Below, one piece after another: positions 13,001 through 27,495 of a stretch of 64,000 nucleotides of DNA. The stretch spans positions 16,537,001 through 16,601,000 of the forward strand of contig NC_089883.1 in the NCBI RefSeq assembly GCF_040182565.1. Direction: 5' to 3'. The stretch is from Anser cygnoides. Its lineage: Eukaryota; Chordata; Aves; Anseriformes; Anatidae. Position numbers and translations under genes: made by a program. Below the pieces are notes generated by a model. It did no database searches. It saw only the letters and a program-made list of their open reading frames with translations, and was not told where the DNA came from. Within the stretch, counting starts at the first letter, position 1; the number at the start of each line of letters is the position of its first letter.

Positions 13001-14280
13001 CTAAATTCCTGGCTCACTTAATGGGGTTTTTATACTGCACTGGCAAATATTATGTTCAGTGTTGATTCTAGTTTGTTAAAATGCTGTTACAATCCTAAAA
13101 ATTCCTCGCTTGCACTCCATCAATTAGATCATATTAGCTGTTTTTAACGGGGTTCAATCTCTGCTGCAAGAGGTAAGAAATTACATGGCCTACACCCAGT
13201 ACCACTAAGAGAATGTCCTTTTTCTTTTGAAGTAAACAGCAAGCTATAAAAGCATTTTTATAGTCATAATAAAAATTAACTAATCATCTGACTACCTTAA
13301 TAGACAGTGTCACTTCTTAATGTAAGTGCCTCAGATTTGAAGGATGAAGATGAATGTAATTTCACCATTATATCCAGCTTTCTTCTACCTCTTTATGCAG
13401 ATGTGTTGTGAAACAGTATCAGCTTGTATGATGTCCTCTTGGAAATTACATGAAAAGGCAGCCTTGTGGTATAAAGATTAATCTCTAATAATAGCACAGT
13501 AAAAGATGTAACAGCTGGTATGGATTAATATTCCTTAATATCTGCTTTGATGTGATTAATAGCTGTATGGCTTAAGCCTCTATCAGTGGAAAGCAAACAG
13601 TGGTTACTAAGCTCTACTAAATGTACCGTTTGCGATTTTTTTTAACAGAACAGACATTTAAAAGTTATGTGTGTTTTTGTTTCCAGAGTTCCTAGGTGTT
13701 TTTTATTTCCCCCTTCCCAATTTTTCTGTCACAAGTCACGTATAACAAATATTTATTTGTCCAAGGGTTCGTCCTCTCATTTCTGATACACAGTACCCAA
13801 AACTGTTGGTTCATTTATTAAGTCTTTATACAGAGATTGATGGGTGAACAGGAATGCATTGGGTTTCTTTCTTGATGTTCACGTTAAGTTGTAAATATCT
13901 TCTTCCACTGCTGCATTTTTGGTAGTGATTTTTATATTTGTTTTATATTATGTTGTACAAAAGCAAAAACTTTGTCAGTTTGAAACTGAAGAGCAGAAGT
14001 TAAATTCCAAAGCTTTTTAAAAGATTGGATCAGCATGTGATTAGCTGGATCAGTGCTCATGGTGCAGCGTGTGCTGTTTTGAAATTACATACGAATCACT
14101 ATTTGACTTAAGTTCTATCACAGTTCGATTCCCCCCCATATATTTTCCTACTATGGAGATGAATTTGCTCCTAAAACTGAAGATCAACAATACAGGTGGG
14201 AATCAAGAATACTGCTTGCAAGCTGATAAGCCTTTTCTACTTAATGCGCTGTTAAATCCAGAGGTAAAGTATGAGATGTA

Positions 14281-14415
14281 AGAGCAGCTGTACCAGCTGG
14301 GTCAGACCAGAAAGCTGGGTTGCCCACTGCAGGAAGAGCGCAGTCTAGGGAGTGCTGTAAGCAGAGGAGGAGTATGTAGTAGTTACTCTCCAACAGCGTG
14401 TTCCTTGTGCCAGTG
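14281..14415 (+). repeat. Possible old interspersed repeat fragment
   Basis: The stretch AGAGCAGCTGTACCAGCTGG GTCAGACCAGAAAGC, with later CTCCAACAGCG and TGCCAGTGATC, resembles a retroposon end common in sauropsids (GGGTCAGACCAAAGGTCC... followed by CCAACAGTGGCCAGTGC). The match is diverged and from memory, so only a repeat-library search could name it. Confidence 0.35.
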
Positions 14416-17400
14416 ATCTTTAAGGTAGGGATTGCCTAGACCGGAGGTGATACTGTGAAATGAAGTTGCTGCCTTTCAGTATCCACAGTACCTTGCACCA
14501 GTGGTTCTGCAGCTTATCTGCAAGTTGTATGGCAGCCAGCTTGAGCTCATTCGTTCCAGAAAACAGTCTTTGGTGTTTGGATAAGCGTTCTTCAACCTGA
14601 TAACTAGCATCCAAGGTTGAGAATCTTTTAATTTTACCATTTAATTTTGTTCTCATTTTGGTATTTGGTTCTCATTTCACTTAAACATTTTTGTTGAGCC
14701 TTCTTTAAAAAAATCCTTTTTCTCCTGGTTCCCAGAACTGCATGAGACATATTTGCGTATTTGTCAGGCCCAGGTTTGAACAGAGGGATTAAATGGTGGA
14801 AGGTTAGTTTGTTTTCCTGTTACTAGCTCTGAGTGTCAAAACACTGTCATTATGGCATGACTTCACCAAACAATAACAAGTCTGTCTCTTTAGGAGAGTT
14901 TCTCATCATAGAGAATCCCAAACTCTTTTATCAGCTTTCTGTCTTCAAAATAGTTATTTTTCCTGAAAAACGCCTCTACCATCTCAGAATGATCTTGCCA
15001 TCAAGTAACAGTACTTTTTATTCAGTTTTAAAAGTGGTGTTGCAATTAACTAGTTTCTGCTTGTAGATCTTCTTCTAGTAAATCAAAAGAATGGGAGGAG
15101 GAAAGCCCTGTAGCATGACCCAGGGGTGGCCAGGCTCTGTAATCTTATCTGAAAGTATTTTTGTTGTTGTTTTCCTGCATGCGCACACAGCCATGGTTCC
15201 GGAGGCCCAGAATGCCTTAGCTTATGTATGTCCAGATACCTTGTCTTTCCTCTTGTTATCTGCCTGAGTGGGGGTTGTGAGCTGCTGAGGGGCTTTCTGA
15301 ATGGAGATTGAGCCTTAAGTGTACATGGGACCTGGTCCACTTGGGCATTTGGAAACACGAACCCATGGCGAGAGGCAACATGGGGAGTAGGGCAGGGGAG
15401 TGGCTGTCTTTAGGAGCTCTGGGTCAGTGTTGCAGTTGCAAGGCATCTTCTAGTGCAGGGAAATAAATGACTGTGTTAGAAGTGGCTAGTTCACTACAGT
15501 AGTCATTAGTGCCCAACTCCACTCTGTGGCCTAATTAATTCTGATTATTAGTTGCCTTCCCCAAATAAATCCTGTGGTATTGACACTTTGCTGGTGGTAA
15601 GACTTCAGTAGCTGGAAAAAGCAAAAACCCTAATGCAGTCCCTGACCTGTCTGACATTTGCCCACCTGTGTCATTTAGTAGCATTTTAAAATATTTTAAA
15701 TTTTCAGTTATAATGTTCTGAAGGGTGTTTTGTTTTTTTTCCTAGCACTGAAGAAGAGCTATGTTGTCTCTGTTTTCTGTAACTGAGTCTTTTCCTCTAA
15801 GAAAGCAGTATTAGCAGGAACACACAAGGACACAAATAAGGTACCTGAACTTAACCGGTTGGTGCCATTTCCAGGCCCATCTGGTCTCTAGCTCCAGAGA
15901 AGGTCTTCTGTAGAGCCTGGGGAATGTTAGGCTTGAGGGTTGCTAGTCCTGGGAGGATGTCTTTGATACACCATGCACTTGAATTGGTGCCAGATTCTTG
16001 TGTTCAGGCACCTGACTTCATTTTAAATATCATTGGGCATTTAGAAAACTGAGTGGTTTCATACCTTATTCAGTAGAAAACAATGTGAAATGATCCATAG
16101 TAGCCTCTGTTAGTCATATGGGCCTAGTTCATTAACAAACTATGCTTGCATCAAGAACAAAGGCAAGTCAGTAGAGGTAGCTGTCATCATGAATTTCTTC
16201 TCTGAAAGCAGAACAGAAGCCGTGAAATTTTCATGGCATGAGAATTGGGAGGAGGAGCTGGTTTGCATGGTCAAATCATTTTACTTTGGATATCAGATAA
16301 TTTTCATGCTAAGGTAAAATGTTCTATTAACATATTTCGTTAGTTTAAACGTGTCAGTATGAAACTGTTCATTACTGCCCTTCAAAGTGTTAAAAAAGGG
16401 AGGTGCTTTTGTTTTTCTATATGCAGGCACACAAAAACATCAATGCGTTTTACTGATTTACTAGAATACAAGATAAACTAGAGCAGTTTTAAGTATTTTA
16501 TGACGAAAACATAAGTAGTAAAAGTTTTCTGTATCATCTATGTAATTGTTACAGAAATGCAAGAGAAAACAGGAGTTGAAAAGGACAGGAAAATTGGGCT
16601 GTAAACCTGTTTTGTTCTTTTGCACAAAACAGCAAAGTTCAAGTTGCTTTCTGGAACAATATGTACTGATGGAGCTTGAATGAGAGGGACTGTTTGTGTT
16701 TGAAGCTTTCAGTGATCAGAGTGACCTGATCTCAGTGCCAGGAGTCTTAACAGGCCCCCTATTCATGTGCCCTAATTGTGCTAAAGGAGAGGTGGTTTCC
16801 AGGCTTTCGAGAAAAAAGTTATATAACATTCAAACCTAATTTCCTAGAAGCATTCTGTTGGCCTAACCTTAAGCTGTCTTTAAAATTACACATTATGTTT
16901 TGGTGTTGGCCATATGCAGCAGGCAGGTTTTTTCACCAGTTGCGTTGCTTCTGTGTTGTTCTTTTAATTTTACTATCCTGAGATGTGTAGCAAGATTGTT
17001 ATAGTTTAATTTACACTGTGTTACTTATACAGGTATTTACCAAAATTGTCATTTATTAGAGCATTAATCAAGTAACTTCTATCTGAATGTCCTTTGTTTC
17101 ATTAAGCCTCTCTTGAATAAAGGGCCGCAATAAGCTTGGGAGAAATGCACGCACAAAAACCATACTTTTGTGGAGCTTTTGGGATTACCAGCAAAAACTA
17201 GTGACCTTTCCCTGTGCTGATGAAATCCATTGCTCAGTTATGTGGGCCAGAATTTACCAGCTCTCCCCTGCTATGTTCCATAAGAAGCTGACAGAGATCA
17301 GAATCTCCTATATCCCCTAGATGGAGGATGGGATTAGGAAAAAATGGAGCAGCCATTTGTATTTTTTTGAATCAGGTTTCGAAGGTTCATGGTGTTTGGG

Positions 17401-20400
17401 GATTCAGCATGCCAGGTTGATCTGTTAAGTCTTCTGCACCGAGGCATTTCTCCCATAGCACGTCTCCTGCAGAGCACTGAGCATACAGAGTGGTACCCAG
17501 CTTAGTACTATGACGAAAGACTGAATTAATCCCATGGTATGCTTGGAGATCATCCTGCTTCCAAAATAATCAAGGCAGTACTTCTAGCATTCAGGGCACT
17601 GTTTCTGTTCCCCAGCCTCAGCACTGCATGGTTAGCTGCAAGCCTTTCTGTCTCCTACAGTGGTTGAAGTGTCAGGGAGAAGCTTCCCAGCCACATACTC
17701 CTCATAGCTCAAATGCACCCACAATAATTCTAACAACTTTAGATACCCGTTGGGGGGGAAAAGCATATATATATATTAAACATGGGAGCTGCCCAGCTTA
17801 CTTTGATGGGATTAGCTGTCACACTAATACATAGGTATCCTCGAATAAGGATTGGGACCCCTGGTTTGTTCCTACAAATTATATTGGGGAAAAAAGTGCT
17901 TATTGCAAGGAGAATTATCTGTGGAATCACATTCATCCATGTATGTAAAGGTAGGATTTAATTGGTAATACAACCTTTCCTGGTGTATTTCCAAACTTAC
18001 GCAAGGTGAATGACAGTATGTACATCAGAAAATGTGTCACCTTCCTAAGGCTTTGTTGGTTTTCATCAAACTCATGATTTAGTTTTCTCTAAACCGTCAG
18101 ATGCACTTGGATTAATCAACCACTAGATAGAGCTATGCTAAATAGAAAGGACCTTGCTATATAGTTTTATGCTGAAATTGATGTTTTCCCTAGTCCTAAG
18201 CCAAAGTAAGGACCAGTTATTGCACAAGACAGGTATGATGAGGAAGAGTTTTCTCCAAGATATTATAAAATCTCACCCCCTTTTAATAATACATCAGAAA
18301 TCATGGATCTTTTTGAGTATACCTTAAAGAAAGTCTTCAGTGAATAGTCCAATATAATTCCTATACATTAATTATTAAATTAGCTGTATTTTTAAATTAC
18401 CACACCAGTTAATTTTTAATCAAGCAGTCATCATAGAGCTACTTTATCATCATTGTAGATGGGAACCTCGAAAGCAAAAGTTGTATTACCTTTTGTGTTC
18501 TCTTTTTTTCGTCGTTCTGGTGCTGAACAGTGCTCACATATTGTTAGTATCTAACATACCTCTGTACCAACACAAGATTGTTCTATTTAATGATTTCTGG
18601 ATTATTTTTTTTTACAGCTCATCTCATTTATAGCAGTAAAGTTACTTTTGACTTAGAGCTAGAGAGGTTTATTATAAAATCTCACTAGTAAAACAGCTAA
18701 TGATAGGATCTTTTGACTGTCTAGGATTTTGTTTGCAAGAGTTGTACTGAGCTGGTACAAAAGCTACACTAAATCCATGATGCTGCAGAATACAGTGTAA
18801 TTCAGACGAAGATGTGCAGAAGTTATAGGAGGGTGGAAAATGTGTGGATCTGGCAGTAAATCCTACTGCAGGAAAAGGACAAAAACACTACTGCCCTACC
18901 CTATCCCACTCCACCTCACGCCCCAGAAAATTCCCCCAAGTGGCTATCAGTGATATCCTGTAGCTTTCAGCAGGTACAGGCATGGCACAGACAGTGACAG
19001 TATGGATTATTCCATTCTGGCAATGAACAGAAACAAATACTTCTGGATGTTTCTTAGTGACATGTTCAGTTCTTAGCTCTCATAGAAACAGTTCCAGTGT
19101 GCAGTACTTGAGTCCAGTACAGTGGGCGTGTGTCTCACAGAAATAAGGCCATAGTAATGAAATATTTTTCTAGAAAATTCCTACGTTTAGTTTTTCTGTT
19201 TTCACTTTTTCATTTTCTGTGAGTGAGTTGAAATATGTATTAAGACTTTTGTTTTATCAGATCCAAGCAAACTTTTAAATAGCCAGTATTATGAGTATTT
19301 ATTTGATTCCATTTTGTTCTTGATTCTTGCCACTAAAATGGCACTCAGCCTCTCGGTTGAGTGAATTTAAGATTCTCTCTAAGAATCAGCTATGGATTAG
19401 TGAGGTACAGCTGGTATGTTCTTCATGCCAAGTGGTTTTGGCACTTTTTATTTTTTTTTTCATTTTTGATGTCCTCTAAATAAATCCTTCTTTTTCTCCC
19501 CTTTTTCTGGGAATTTGTTCTTGTTCAGTAGCGAACTTCATCTTTCACCAGATTTTGTTAATGAGTCTGAGCAAACAAGCATAGTTCAAATGGCTCTTTA
19601 CCAAAAATAAAAGGAAATTTAAAGAAATGTTCTTAGTTTTCCAAATTACAGCTTGTTCATGTTTAAGGAGTCCAACTCACTAGAGAGTGAAGTTGGTTTT
19701 TAAGCTATCAGTGAAATGCTCCTGATCTTTGCACTAGCAGGTTGTTGAAATGCAGGTAACCATAAAGTTTACAGTATACAGCATATAACTATATGGCTAG
19801 ATCGTGCTTTTAATGATTCAGAAATTTTAACGCCTACAATTTACAAAACGGGTTCTTGCATCTGAGCTTTTAAATCCCTGTGGAGAAGCCTATTAAAAAA
19901 ACTTGTTTTTAGAAGGTGCAAATCCTTCAGCTCTCTCACAGAGCAGGGAGTGACTGTTAGTTTGAAAGGTTCTGCAGGTCTGGAAACTGGGGCATTTTTA
20001 TTCAGATACTTGCACACAACTTCTATCAAAAAGCATGTCTCCTCAGACATGTTACTTCATTGTCAGGCTAGATACCAGTCTGTGGCTGTGTTTTAACTGC
20101 GCAGGGAATCTGAGAGAGAAAAGATTCTCTTAGGGAGAATTCCACTAGATCGGTTGTCTTTAGTGGCCTCAGCGCTTGTCTCTGGGGCAGCGAACTAATC
20201 TGTCTGTCTGAAGACATTTGAGATAGTGCTCAGCAAAGGTTAGATGATCCCTGGTATAAGTAGGTCTTGAGCTATTTGGGATTATGTGCAAATTGATCTG
20301 ATATTTATTTAGATAAGCACTGGCAGCTACTGTGAATTTTGGAGAACATTCAACACATATATCCCACCTTCTTTAGGGAAGCATGTTAGCTATTTTATTG

Positions 20401-21648
20401 ATCCTTCAACAACAACAACAAAAACTTTATTATTTTTATATTTTTGCTGTTAATATGGGATAGGATCATTGATGTTTGGTTTGCAGGATACCAGCTACTG
20501 TCTCAGTTCTTGATTTGAAGCTTAAATGGGCTGGTACCTAAAGAAGAGGAATGTAAAACCTGTCAGAAGAAACTCATTTCTTCAGGAAAAAAGTCAGCTA
20601 AAAATTGACAAGGGGAGTGATACAAAGAGGATTGCATGAGGAAGAGTTGAACCCTTGAGCTACTGAGTCCTACAGTGTCGATCGGACCAAAATATGAGAG
20701 GCTGGCAAATAACTGGAAAGCTTTGTAAACTCTCCTGGACACAGTAGGTGAAAAGCTGTCAAGGCAGCATGATTATCGCCTGCTTAGTTATTCCATTTTC
20801 ATGTCCCATATTGCAGCTCAGCATGCACAATGAAATGTCTTTCCTTGCAGTTAACACTTGATTCCCTTGCTTTTCAGTCTTTGAATCTACAAGGAAATAC
20901 TGTATTGTAAGCTATAGTTTATAACTTATGTATCCTTGTATTAGAAATCACTTAAAAGTGGTGTTTTGCTGAAAGGAGATTGACATCATCAGTTTCCAAA
21001 GCAAAAACTCAGAACAGCAATACTTAGTTGTATGATTTACTTTACACTGGTTTGAGTATTTTTGCTCTGTCACAAAAATTTAGATTTCTTGAAAGGTTTG
21101 CTTGGAAATGCTTAAAAATGCAATAATTTGAGCCAATAGGCAGATAACTTATTACAGTATGTTGCTCATTTTGGTACTCTGATTTTATCTGTCAATTTTC
21201 CCTGTAGGAAGCCTACACTCCAATAGTGGATCTTGTATCCGATTCAACTGATTGTTCATTCCACAGATAACTTGTATTCCTCGTGACATCTGCAGCAATA
21301 CAGACCAGTAACTCTGGCAGTCTTGAAGGCAAACAACATGCCACAGCTTAGACAGTAATGCTATTCACAGGCCAAGACTGAAAAGAAACATTACAAGTCC
21401 CACCTTTCAGCCTTGGAAAAGTGAAGGAGGTGTCTGATCTCTATAATTTAGCTGTTTATCAGAGTATGTTGAATTACAGTGCACTTTCATCAACTCTTGC
21501 TTGTAGCTTTGCATCTGCTTTTGTTTTATAAGGTTTTTAAGGTCTTGCATTTCAGTGCTTGGAAACATTGTTCTTACTCCACTTCTTTTTGAAGAACTCA
21601 CCTAAACTGCAGCAGGTAACTAAATCAAGCATATCTTGTTTTCCTGTT

Positions 21649-21682
21649 TAAAAAAAAAAAAGGATAAAAAAGAAAAAAAAAA
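21649..21682 (+). repeat. A-rich low-complexity tract
   Basis: Runs of A interrupted by GGAT and G; simple A-rich sequence in intron 1. Confidence 0.8.
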
Positions 21683-23640
21683 GTCGTGAATGTTTCATGG
21701 TCTTTTCCTTGTCAAAACAAACCCACGCTGTTGTGCACAAGTTTGTTCACTGGTAGGCCTGAAATAGCATTGTGATAAAATAAAAGGAAGATTACTGGCA
21801 GTGTTTTAAATAACGTGCACCTATTTTCTATATTGCATTTGTTTCAGAATACTGTTTTCTTTCCCCTGTGTCCTTCTCAAGTGACTGCTGAGGGGTAGAA
21901 ATGTAAAATCTCATGCTAATGCTTTATGCCAGTGAGCTGTAATTCTCTAGTAATCAGAGCTTCGTGGAACTGCACATTCAGCAAAGTTGAACAGTGCTGA
22001 GAATGTATCCTGAGAGCGTCCAGCTTAGCTTGAGCTTTTCAGCTAAAAGGCAAACCATTTTGCCTAATCGCTCATGGGAATGTCCAGCATTCAAAGCCAA
22101 TCAATTGCATATACTGATGCTTTCTAATGAGAAGGGTTTTTCTTTTTTTTTCCCTTTGGCATAGTTTAAAGTGTGTAACTATATAATTTTATATTGATGT
22201 CTCTCTCATAAGTGTGAACAAAATAGTACATAGAGCAAAGAGAGGTACACAACACGAGGAAGAATCTGAATCTGTGTGGTAAATAGTGTCTTTATGAACT
22301 AAAACAGTAGGCAAGGCACTCTGCAGAGCAGATGAGAAGATGTGATGAAGGAAGAGCATGTGTTGATTGATGGTTGCAACAGAATGCTTGTAATATCTAT
22401 AAATGGGGTTTTGTTTTCTCTGTATTTAAATACTTAGCCATGAGTGTCTTTCCTTTACAGTAAAATAATTACATAAATAAAAACTTAAGTTACTGCAAAT
22501 AATGCTGATAAGGAATGCCTATATTGTATCTAACCATGGATTTGCTGATGATGGCTCTGCTATATGCACTAAGGTTTGACAGTATCACAATGCCTTCATT
22601 TACACTGACTTTTGTTAAACTCTGCAGTGTGTGGAGAGATGCACAAACTCTGCATGTCCCTCCATGATTTAGTATTCTCTTGGCCCTGTTCAGCAACCCA
22701 TTCAGGAAGAAAAGGAGTGTATCCTTTCATGATTTTTCAGAACTATGATAGGTAGTTCAGGGCTAGAAGAGGATTCAAGACAAGAAAGGACATGAGCCTG
22801 TGTCTCCCAAGCCACTGTCTTAATGCCAGACAAGGTAGGAAAACAGTGGCAGGCTCTTTCGAGGACACTGAGGTAAATACAGCAGGATGTATAGAAGTAT
22901 ACTTAAAATCCTTTTTGTTTCTTGTAGCTCCAAGCTAAGACAGCTTTTGCTGAAGCCTACCTGCATGTATCGAGTCTAGCAAGAACCTGATGTACAGAAC
23001 TGCTGCATGACTTTCAGTAAAAGATGACCAATGTCATGCTCTTTCAAAGAAGAGACCAGAGTTCTAAGCAGGCTCAGATACCAGAAAGTTTAGATCAGTA
23101 TTAGGCTTTTCCTCATTTCTTTTTTAAAGAAAAGAGAGTGAAAAAGTAACAAATAGCAGGAATGCTACAAATCTTCACTATATGAACAAGTACCACAGCG
23201 GTTAATATAACTACATTAACAAGAACTGGTCCAAGTGGAGTGCACCCATAAGCTCCCAAATGAAAGAGAAAGAAGCAGGAAAGACATTTAGCAGACTTTT
23301 CCATGAGTTCTAGCCAAAGAATGTAGTTACATGAGAGAAATGTTCTCCAAATAAATTGATTAATCAGAGCACTGCAATTCTGTAAGTGTAACTTGTTGTG
23401 ATGTAACTTCGGTGAAATATGAGTAACATTCACTCTCATAAGGCAGACTAAGAAGGTCAATACATACTGTACATTCCAGCAGGATTATTACAGAACAGGT
23501 CTTGGAAAGGAGGTAATGCCCCAGCTTTCAGTCTACCCCATGAAAGCAGCATAGTAGTGATTGCTACAGTTAGATTAGCAGAGGATTTTTAATGTTATTA
23601 AAAGATGTGTATAATATATTGCACGTGCACTTTAATTCAT

Positions 23641-23664
23641 ATAGATATATACATATATATATAT
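23641..23664. repeat. AT microsatellite
   Basis: Short imperfect (AT)n with ATAGATATATACATATATAT pattern. Confidence 0.8.
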
Positions 23665-26600
23665 GGTCCATATTTATGCTTCGTGTTTTACAAACAGAAA
23701 AAAAAATAAATCTCTGCCTCAGCAAGCTCTCAGACCAGGTCCCTGGAAGCGTGGACCAGTGGTTTTTAGCATGTATTTTGTGCTTCCACATCTTCAGTGT
23801 TCGTGTCCTCACACTGGATCCAGGAGGGTACTAGACTTTTTTTTTGAGGGGCTCTGAATCCCTTACAGTATCTGTATCCATTACAGATGAGATTATAAGG
23901 GCCAACATAGAAATAGGCACGGAGATATGGTCAAGTCTCTGTATAATGCCTGCGACAGACCTATTATTAGTAACTCTGTTTACTACTTTTAAATTCATTT
24001 TACATTTCAACTTTAATTTTACAGCTTTATTCTAAAGCAGTATTCTATGTTTAACGAACTTCTTCACATGCTACACAAGTCAGAAAAGCATAGTCCTGTG
24101 ATGGCTATGTCAGTAGCAATAAGACAATAAATGGAAAAAATCAGTTCTTTGAAGTTACTAAGATCTTCTCTGACATTAGAGAGAGAGAGGCTTTATGACA
24201 TGAGGTCTATACCCTGGCTGTGAAGCAGTTGAGTTTCTGAATTGCTGTTGTTGTTGTTCCAGTTCCAATTTTGATTTGTACCTGTTAAGAAAATAACTGT
24301 TGCACTGTGCCTGAATAGTAGGTAAATCTCTTAGTAGCTGCTGTAATGTCACACAACTGTCAAAGCAGAAATGTAAATGTAACCTTCAGTTTGTATCCTA
24401 AGAGTGTTAGTGAGGTGAGGGATATCTTCCAACAAACCTCAGGTGCTTTGACCCTATCCTTTGTAAATAATCCACAGCTGAACACGTGCTGATTTTCTGC
24501 AGACCACAAAAGGGTTACTTGGAAAACTTTGCCATTATTCTCAGATGCTGCTGCTTAATTACTAGGTTTTGAATTTTCCCTCCTGAAGAATCTGTATAAA
24601 GGCTGACGTGGTTGGCTGTACACGTGTCCCATCACGAATGTGAAAGAAATGGAGGTGATCGCTTTTTATTGACATTGCTGCTTCTGACAGATGCTTTGTA
24701 GAACACAGTTCTGTTGCATTTTGTGCCAAAACCAGTACCAGACCTGTTTGAAAGAGCCTGCTGTTTGTGTGCCTGACCCTGAAGGTCTCAGTAATGACTG
24801 CATGTTATGCTCTGTTACAACAGGACCTCCTACCCCAACCCTTTCCATGCTTTCTCCACACTCACAGTCACACAAAGACTTCACTGTCACTGCTGGAATG
24901 AGACGTGGCTTTCTCATTTGGAGGTGGAGGTGATAACAAATGAACACGTCGATACGTTCTCTCTCCTCTGTCCTGCTCCTAACTGGAGTCTCACTGTGTA
25001 GGTTCCCATGCCACAGAGGCTGTCTGACACCGCATTCTCAGTGCCTTCTCCTGAAGCAGCTTGGAGCTTATGCTGCTGCTCTGTTTGCCACCAAACTACA
25101 GTTCATTTTCAGCCACTTTTGTGATGTTGCATGGGGCTGTATGTTTCTTCTGCACAGTTCTGTGGCAGACTGGTAGTGAAGGTTAAGCTCAGAGTATTAT
25201 TATGTGCTTAGACTGTTGATAACGGTTAAGCTTGGGTTGTTACTCTGTGTTTTTGATGGTGTACAGAATCACCAAATACATTAAGTTTCCCCAGTCTTTC
25301 CAAAAAGAAGTAATGAATAAAACTTGGGGCCATATTTGAGCCATATTCAAAACATGAACTTCCCTCTTTGATAGAGAACTTTACAAGAATGTCTTGAATA
25401 GAAAAATAGAAGGTCCCCTATATAAATTTTCATAATGACTTTCTATCTCTACAACTTTTCAAGGTGAAATAATGACATTATAACCCCTGTGTATCTTTTA
25501 TCTAAGTGTTAGGAGGTGGTTAGAAGTGCAAGTTTAAAGGATGAATTATTCACGTCTCATGAAATATAATAAAATATAACATTCATTAAGAAATGCTTGT
25601 TTCTTCAGTCACTACCATGCTGTTGTTAGCGTAGAAAATATTTGCATAAAACTTTAAATATACTGGGGAGAAAATTCCTAAACTGTATTTTAGCAGTTGT
25701 GCAGCTGAAGATTACTGAAAGTAAATACGATGTGGAGTTGTTTTTTTCCCCAGTAATTCTTAGAATTATTAACATCAGAATCTCTCTAACATGTATTTAC
25801 TGCTTGCTTGCATTTCTGTTTTAATTAGTGGGAGGAACATAATGAGTTTGACAAAGCTGAAAGCTGCAGTGCCTCATACTGTTTCAGCAACTTACTGTGC
25901 TTTTAATTTCTTCTAACCCCTGGATTGATCAGCAGGACCCACATTTATGACAGTAGATTTCCATCCAGCGAACGCATACAAGCTGCTTGGCTTGGGAGTA
26001 ATACTGACTTCACAAAACTTTTTATGAGCAGGTAAAATAGTTGTTTGCTGTGTAAGATTAAATGGGACTGAAATGTAAGTCTTATTAACTATAAGACTAA
26101 TCTGTGTCTGTGTATTAAACTATTCAGACAAACACTGCTAGAGAAACACAGAGTAATCACTCTGTTTATTGTAGAAGACACTGTTTTACACCATTTTAAA
26201 ACTTGGTTGTGTGCTAAGTGTGCACGCTGAGTTTCAGTCCCGTTGACTTTTTGAACAGCTTTGTGTGGATGCTGCTGTTTCATGGCAGTCAGTGGGGCTG
26301 TTCATCTCTATAAACTTAAGCATGTGCCTAAGCGGTTGCAGAATCAGGAGTTAAGCAGACTTCTTCATGGTAAAACCTGGGTGTGAGTAGTCCAGGTAGG
26401 AGAGGAATTCAGGAGCTCAGTACCTTGCAGCAGGGCTGGCATGGAGCTGGTGCTGGTACGTTGCTGCTTCCAGCGATCAGCACTTTTTTCTTCATTGTTA
26501 CAGCTCGCCTTTGATGTCAGTTGTGCTTCAGTAAAACACACGGGTCATTGCTGGTTTTGGTGTACAAAGCCCCTTCGAACATACACACACAAAGGAGGGA

Positions 26601-27456
26601 AAGAGAACTGTGCAACGTACATGATTGCCACTGTTGCCATGCAAAATCTAAAAGTGTTTCCACGAGGGAGGAGTTGTACTTATGGCACTTGACTGAATTA
26701 CAAAAACACTTATCAGTGAAATCTTGCCAAAAATAACTCGTTTTCCTCACGCTTCTCACAGGATGCAGCAGATGTGGCATTAGCGTCAGATAAAAGAAGC
26801 TGTGTCAGTTTTCCTGTGTTCTGCTTTAAAAATACTCTTAAATTCTAACCACTTGACAAGCTCTAGAGGGATGCTACAGATGAGTTCAGAGACGAACCTG
26901 GGCAGTAAAGCAGGCTATTATCTGAGTTATGCACGTGTGTCATCCAGAAAGTGCAGTGGTAATATGCCAAAGTTGAAAGAAGCTATCAAATAGATTTTAC
27001 AGTCCTGTCCATATAAAAGCATTCATTCTCTAGCAATGTATTCTTTGAAAAGGAGCGCTCTGTTTTCAGTGAAATGCAGATTGGGAATTTCTACAAAGGA
27101 GGGAGTTAAGGGGAACATTTTTTACTGCTCTACTGCATGCTTTCATCAGATCCTACTCAAGGTTATAATAAATTTTGCTGGGGTTAATAGGCTGTTATGC
27201 ACGCTAGGAAGATAACTCCATTGTACATCCAGACCTAGTTTGTGCAGGGATTATTGCATTTCAAAACCTGTAGCTTGCTTTATAGGAATTAGGCTGAGAA
27301 CTAAGCCATTCCCCATCGCTACTGTTCCTGGGCTAATTGATTGTAAATTACCTTTCGAGTTGTTTGTATTCGCTGTTCAACACCACAATACCTGGGTAAT
27401 TCTTCCCTGGTATCGAGAGGATTTCTGGTTGCTTTGTTGTCATGCCATTTCTTTCC

Positions 27457-27495
27457 TTTTTTTTTTTGGGGGGGGGTGGGGGGGGTGGGGAGGGT
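27457..27495 (+). repeat. T-run followed by G-rich tract (potential G-quadruplex)
   Basis: A run of T is followed by four or more runs of three or more G separated by single bases (GGGTGGGGGGGGTGGGGAGGG pattern). This satisfies the G-quadruplex rule on the + strand. It is in the middle of intron 1. Confidence 0.8.

Noticed and set aside
23570..23834. Overlapping ORFs on both strands
   Set aside because: Open because of an AT microsatellite; composition typical of chance ORFs.
24666..25176. Four overlapping ORFs on both strands
   Set aside because: Mirror ORFs in all frames in a stretch poor in stop codons; none has recognisable domains or conserved-looking splice sites.
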